Source of the DNA: Butyricimonas faecalis
GTDB taxonomy: Bacteria; Bacteroidota; Bacteroidia; Bacteroidales; Marinifilaceae
Assembly (NCBI RefSeq): GCF_003991565.1
Contig: NZ_CP032819.1
Span: 3,534,001-3,598,000, forward strand
Length of the DNA stretch: 64,000 nt
Direction of reading: 5' to 3'
Part shown: in pieces, positions 61,018 to 64,000 of the stretch
Layout of the letters: each line of letters starts with the position of its first letter
How positions within the stretch are numbered: position 1 is the first letter of the stretch
Notes under the pieces: model-generated
Told to the model about the DNA's origin: nothing
The model's database searches: none
The model's input: the letters and a program-made list of their open reading frames with translations, nothing else
Translations under genes and position numbers: made by a program

Positions 61018-62784
61018 ATGGCAAAGAAAAACGTGAGGGACGAACCCCTCAAACCGCAAGTCACCGAGAACGAGCAGATGAGTGACATCGTCCTTATCCT
61101 CGACAAGATGGAGCTGCTCCTCCAGGCGGTCAGCAAGCTCGACAAGGACGGCAGGTACGAAACAGTGCCGGCAGACAAGGAGCACCGCAACTCCTTCCTC
61201 AAAATCGACCGTTACGCGAACATGTTCGAGAATTTCCTGAAGAACTTCTGGAGCCAGCTCAAGGACCCGACACGCTTCGGCATCCTTTCCATCAAGGAAG
61301 ACACGCTGGACGACCCGAAAGTGCGGCAGGCCGTCGAAGACCTCGCCGCCGGAAAAAAGACAGACGCGGTGGAGGAATTCCTCAAACAGTACGAGATTGT
61401 CCCCCGCGACAAGGAAAACCAAAGTATCAACCATCAAAATCAAGAAGAAATGGCAAAGAAAAACGAAACACAGCAGCAGGCCGCCCAAGGTGACGGCACG
61501 CAGCAGCAGCCCCAGTACCGCTACAACGAGTCCATGATCAACTGGGAGCAGCTGAAGAACTTCGGGCTCTCCCGTGAAGAACTCCAGGAACGGGGGCTGC
61601 TCGACCAGATGCTCAGGGGCTACAAGACCAACCAGGTCGTGCCCATCAGCATGAACTTCGGCTCCGCCGTGCTACGCACCGACGCGAGGCTCTCGTTCCA
61701 GCAGTCCCGCTCCGGAGACATCGTGCTGGGCATCCACGGTATCCGGCAGAAACCCGACCTCGACCGTCCCTACTTCGGGCACATCTTCTCGGACGAGGAC
61801 AAGAAAAATTTGCTTGAGACGGGCAACATGGGGCGTGTCGTGGAACTGAAGAACCGCAACGGCGAGTATGTCCCCTCTTTCGTCAGCATCGACAAGCTGA
61901 CCAACGAGGTGGTGGCGATGAAAGCCGAGAATGTCTTCATACCGCGTGAAATCAGCGGAGTTGAACTGACCGAGCAGGAGCAGAACGACCTGCGGGAAGG
62001 CAAGAAGATATTCGTCGAAGGAATGACAGCCAGATCGGGCAACCCGTTCGACGCCCACCTCCAGGTCAACGCCGAGCGCAGGGGCGTGGAATTCATCTTC
62101 GAGAACGACAAGCTCTTCAACCGGCAGTCTTTGGGAGGCGTCGAACTGACCAAGAAGCAGATTGACGACCTGAACGAGGGCAAGGCCATCTTCGTGGAGG
62201 GCATGAAGCGCAAGGACGGGGAACTGTTCTCCTCCTACGTGAAACTCGACGAGGCGACAGGCCGCCCGTCCTACACCCGCTACAATCCCGACTCCCCGGA
62301 AGGCGCACGGGAAATCTACATCCCGAATGAAATCAATGGCGTGAAAATCACTCCCGAGGAACAGAAAGAGTTGCGCGAAGGGAAGCCCATCTTCCTCAAC
62401 GACATGGTGAACCGCAAGGGAGAGGAATTCTCCTCGTTCATCAAGGCAGACCTCGAAACGGGCAGGCTGAGCTACTCGCGCACCCGGGACGGCTTCGACC
62501 AGCGCGAGGAGTTCAAGATACCGGCCAAGGTATGGGACGTAGAGCTTACCCGCAAGCAGCGTGCCGACCTCCAGAGCGGCAAGGCGGTGCTGGTCGAGGG
62601 CATCAAGGGGTATGACGGCAAGACCATCTCGCAGTACGTCAAGGCGAACTTCAACCAGGGCAGACTGGACTTCTACAACGAGAATCCCGACCGCAGACGC
62701 GACGCCTCGCAGCGCAACGTGGTGTCCGCCACACAAAGACAGGGAGAGGAAAACCGCCAATCCAGGGGGGCGAGCATAGCCTGA
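61018..62784 (+). CDS. DUF4099/DUF3945 repeat protein
   Basis: A 588-residue soluble protein. Residues 1-140 are helical and charged; a Gln-rich linker (QQQAAQGDGTQQQPQ) follows. The DUF4099-like domain begins at INWEQLKNFGLSREELQERGLL (about residue 177). Four DUF3945-type repeats of about 50-75 residues follow, each opening like GVELTEQEQNDLREGKKIFVE and containing a G..F(S) turn. These proteins are frequent upstream of topB in Bacteroidales ICEs, but their role is unknown. It is probably co-transcribed with the next two genes. Confidence 0.82.
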   Translation: MAKKNVRDEPLKPQVTENEQMSDIVLILDKMELLLQAVSKLDKDGRYETVPADKEHRNSFLKIDRYANMFENFLKNFWSQLKDPTRFGILSIKEDTLDDPKVRQAVEDLAAGKKTDAVEEFLKQYEIVPRDKENQSINHQNQEEMAKKNETQQQAAQGDGTQQQPQYRYNESMINWEQLKNFGLSREELQERGLLDQMLRGYKTNQVVPISMNFGSAVLRTDARLSFQQSRSGDIVLGIHGIRQKPDLDRPYFGHIFSDEDKKNLLETGNMGRVVELKNRNGEYVPSFVSIDKLTNEVVAMKAENVFIPREISGVELTEQEQNDLREGKKIFVEGMTARSGNPFDAHLQVNAERRGVEFIFENDKLFNRQSLGGVELTKKQIDDLNEGKAIFVEGMKRKDGELFSSYVKLDEATGRPSYTRYNPDSPEGAREIYIPNEINGVKITPEEQKELREGKPIFLNDMVNRKGEEFSSFIKADLETGRLSYSRTRDGFDQREEFKIPAKVWDVELTRKQRADLQSGKAVLVEGIKGYDGKTISQYVKANFNQGRLDFYNENPDRRRDASQRNVVSATQRQGEENRQSRGASIA

Positions 62785-62826
62785 CGGTCAAAGCAAAACG
62801 AATGTTGAACCCAAAAGAATCAGAAC

Positions 62827-63090
62827 ATGGAAATGAACAAGGAAAACAACACGCCTTTCAAGGCGGAAGACGTGAACTGGGACGAGCTGGCAGCCATCGG
62901 CATCCTGAAGGATGAACTGGAAATGGCCGGGGAACTCGATACGCTGCTCAGCGGTGAGAAGACAAACGTGGTATCGCTCAGCCTGGTGCTGCTCGGCGTG
63001 GACGTGGTGATGGACGCCACACTCCAGTTGGTACGCAAGGACGGCGACCCGCTGCTCGAAATCCTCGGTATCAAGCCCGTGGAACAGTAA
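62827..63090 (+). CDS. Small DUF4099-like protein
   Basis: An 87-residue protein. DVNWDELAAIGILKDELEMAGELDTLLSGEKTNVVSLSLVLLG is similar to the DUF4099 domain of the gene upstream (INWEQLKNFGLSREELQERGLL and what follows). It looks like a stand-alone copy of that domain. It lies 42 bases after the large gene and 96 bases before topB. Confidence 0.72.
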   Translation: MEMNKENNTPFKAEDVNWDELAAIGILKDELEMAGELDTLLSGEKTNVVSLSLVLLGVDVVMDATLQLVRKDGDPLLEILGIKPVEQ

Positions 63091-63186
63091 CCCCGCCTTC
63101 TTATAATATGTAAACCGAATGTATAACCGCCGTTTCCCGTCTTCGCGTACCGGCAAGCGGGAAACGGCTTAAATTTTATCCGAATC

Positions 63187-64000
63187 ATGATAGCAATCAT
63201 AGCAGAGAAACCGAGTGTCGGTCAGGACATAGCCCGCGTAGTCGGGGCTACAGAAAAAATGGACGGCTACATAACAGGAAACGGCTACATGGTGACATGG
63301 GCGCTGGGACATTTAGTGTCGCTGGCATTGCCGGGAACATACGGCTACACGAGGACCACCGCCGAAGACCTCCCGATGATTCCCGAACCGTTCCGCCTTG
63401 TGCCACGGCAGATACGCACGGACAGGGGGATGGTGACGGACATCGCCGCCGGCAAACAGCTCAAAATCATTGATGAAGTATTCTCCAAATGCGACAGCAT
63501 CATCGTGGCAACGGACGCGGGCCGCGAGGGGGAACTTATCTTCCGGTGGATATATTCTTATCTGGGCTATACCAAGCCCTTCAGACGGCTGTGGATCTCC
63601 TCGCTTACCGACGAGGCCATCCGCGAGGGCATGGCGAACCTCAGGGAGGGAAGCGGATACGACAGCCTCTATGCCGCCGCCGACAGCCGTGCGAAGGCCG
63701 ACTGGCTGGTGGGCATGAACGCGAGCCGCGCCCTGGCGACAGCCTCCGGATCGGCGAACAACTCCATAGGCCGTGTGCAGACTCCCACGCTCGCCATGAT
63801 ATGCGCACGCTTCAAGGAAAACCGGAACTTCGTCTCCACTCCATACTGGCAGCTGCATATCGCGCTGAAAAAAGACGACGTGCACCGGCAGTTCTTCCAC
63901 CCGGAGGACTTCAGGGACAAGAATGGGGCGGAGGCCGCGTACAGGCGCATTACTTCCGACTCTGTGGTGACCATAAATAAGGTAGAACGAAAGACGGTAT
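63187..64000 (+). CDS. topB: DNA topoisomerase III, N-terminal part (cut by window edge)
   Basis: A type IA topoisomerase beginning MIAIIAEKPSVGQDIARVVG, the Toprim opening with the catalytic Glu in AEKPSV. IIVATDAGREGELIFRWI holds the metal-binding DxD-like site (Asp, Glu) of Toprim. SIGRVQTPTLAM belongs to the DNA-binding clamp. The active-site tyrosine, further downstream in the family, is beyond the edge; 271 codons are visible. ICE-borne topB genes are thought to help in processing or replication of the element. Confidence 0.93.
   Translation, partial: MIAIIAEKPSVGQDIARVVGATEKMDGYITGNGYMVTWALGHLVSLALPGTYGYTRTTAEDLPMIPEPFRLVPRQIRTDRGMVTDIAAGKQLKIIDEVFSKCDSIIVATDAGREGELIFRWIYSYLGYTKPFRRLWISSLTDEAIREGMANLREGSGYDSLYAAADSRAKADWLVGMNASRALATASGSANNSIGRVQTPTLAMICARFKENRNFVSTPYWQLHIALKKDDVHRQFFHPEDFRDKNGAEAAYRRITSDSVVTINKVERKTV

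Noticed and set aside
61672..62760. Antisense frame of 362 codons opposite the DUF3945 gene
   Set aside because: The repeat pattern of the plus-strand protein is clear; the antisense frame only mirrors its codon bias.
1..64000. CRISPR arrays, rRNA or tRNA genes
   Set aside because: No regularly spaced direct repeats, rRNA signatures or cloverleaf-like tRNA sequences were noticed on either strand by eye.

Overview
The window is Bacteroidales DNA. The -7 boxes fit TAnnTTTG, several lipoproteins have a Bacteroidetes-type Cys-Ser/Asn-Asp start, and the conjugation genes are of the CTnDOT TraA-TraQ type. The family of the host cannot be fixed from the sequence; the intergenic GC-rich palindromes only hint at an Odoribacteraceae- or Parabacteroides-like genome.

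Positions 1-10.6 kb look like host chromosome: a cut IS110 transposase, a complete RND efflux operon (outer-membrane channel, lipoprotein adaptor, inner-membrane pump, all minus strand), a DUF4252-type secreted protein, waaA (Kdo transferase) and a secreted S28/S37-type serine peptidase that overlaps waaA tail to tail.

From about 10.9 kb to the right edge lies an integrative conjugative element (ICE) that runs off the window. Its left part (11.1-24.8 kb, plus strand) carries small accessory genes, an ArdA-like antirestriction candidate, a large DNA methyltransferase-helicase fusion and a J-domain protein. The tra genes follow on the minus strand (traE to traQ plus a lysozyme-like gene, 24.9-36.6 kb; a ParA-type traA with three further genes at 50.7-52.9 kb). 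The mobilisation module (oriT-like hairpin, mobA, relaxase mobB, coupling ATPase mobC) is at 53.2-57.3 kb, then more small genes, a DUF4143 ATPase, a DUF3945/DUF4099 protein and the start of topB.

Between the two tra blocks sits 14 kb of cargo. One part is a composite transposon (37,996-46,635) made by two IS982 copies in direct orientation and bounded by a 7-bp target duplication AGTCCAT. It contains a nested IS1595-type element, a frameshifted IS4-like transposase, and an operon of surface lipoproteins including a periplasmic-binding/legumain-like C13 peptidase fusion. The other part is a probable defence cassette (AAA ATPase, DRT/Abi-like reverse transcriptase, TIGR02391/Ymh-type protein) whose reverse transcriptase gene is broken by a 213-bp MITE with perfect 18-bp ends.

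The most unusual signal is a structured element of about 150-175 bp present five times, always just upstream of a plus-strand accessory operon (10,952; 16,055; 23,361; 36,767; 57,338). Its primary sequence differs between copies but the pairing arms change together, the core ATCATCCTCGC is invariant, and two helices interleave as a pseudoknot. It could be a leader RNA or a single-stranded-DNA promoter that switches on leading-region genes during transfer. A second kind of shared signal links the promoters of traA, traE and the topB operon.
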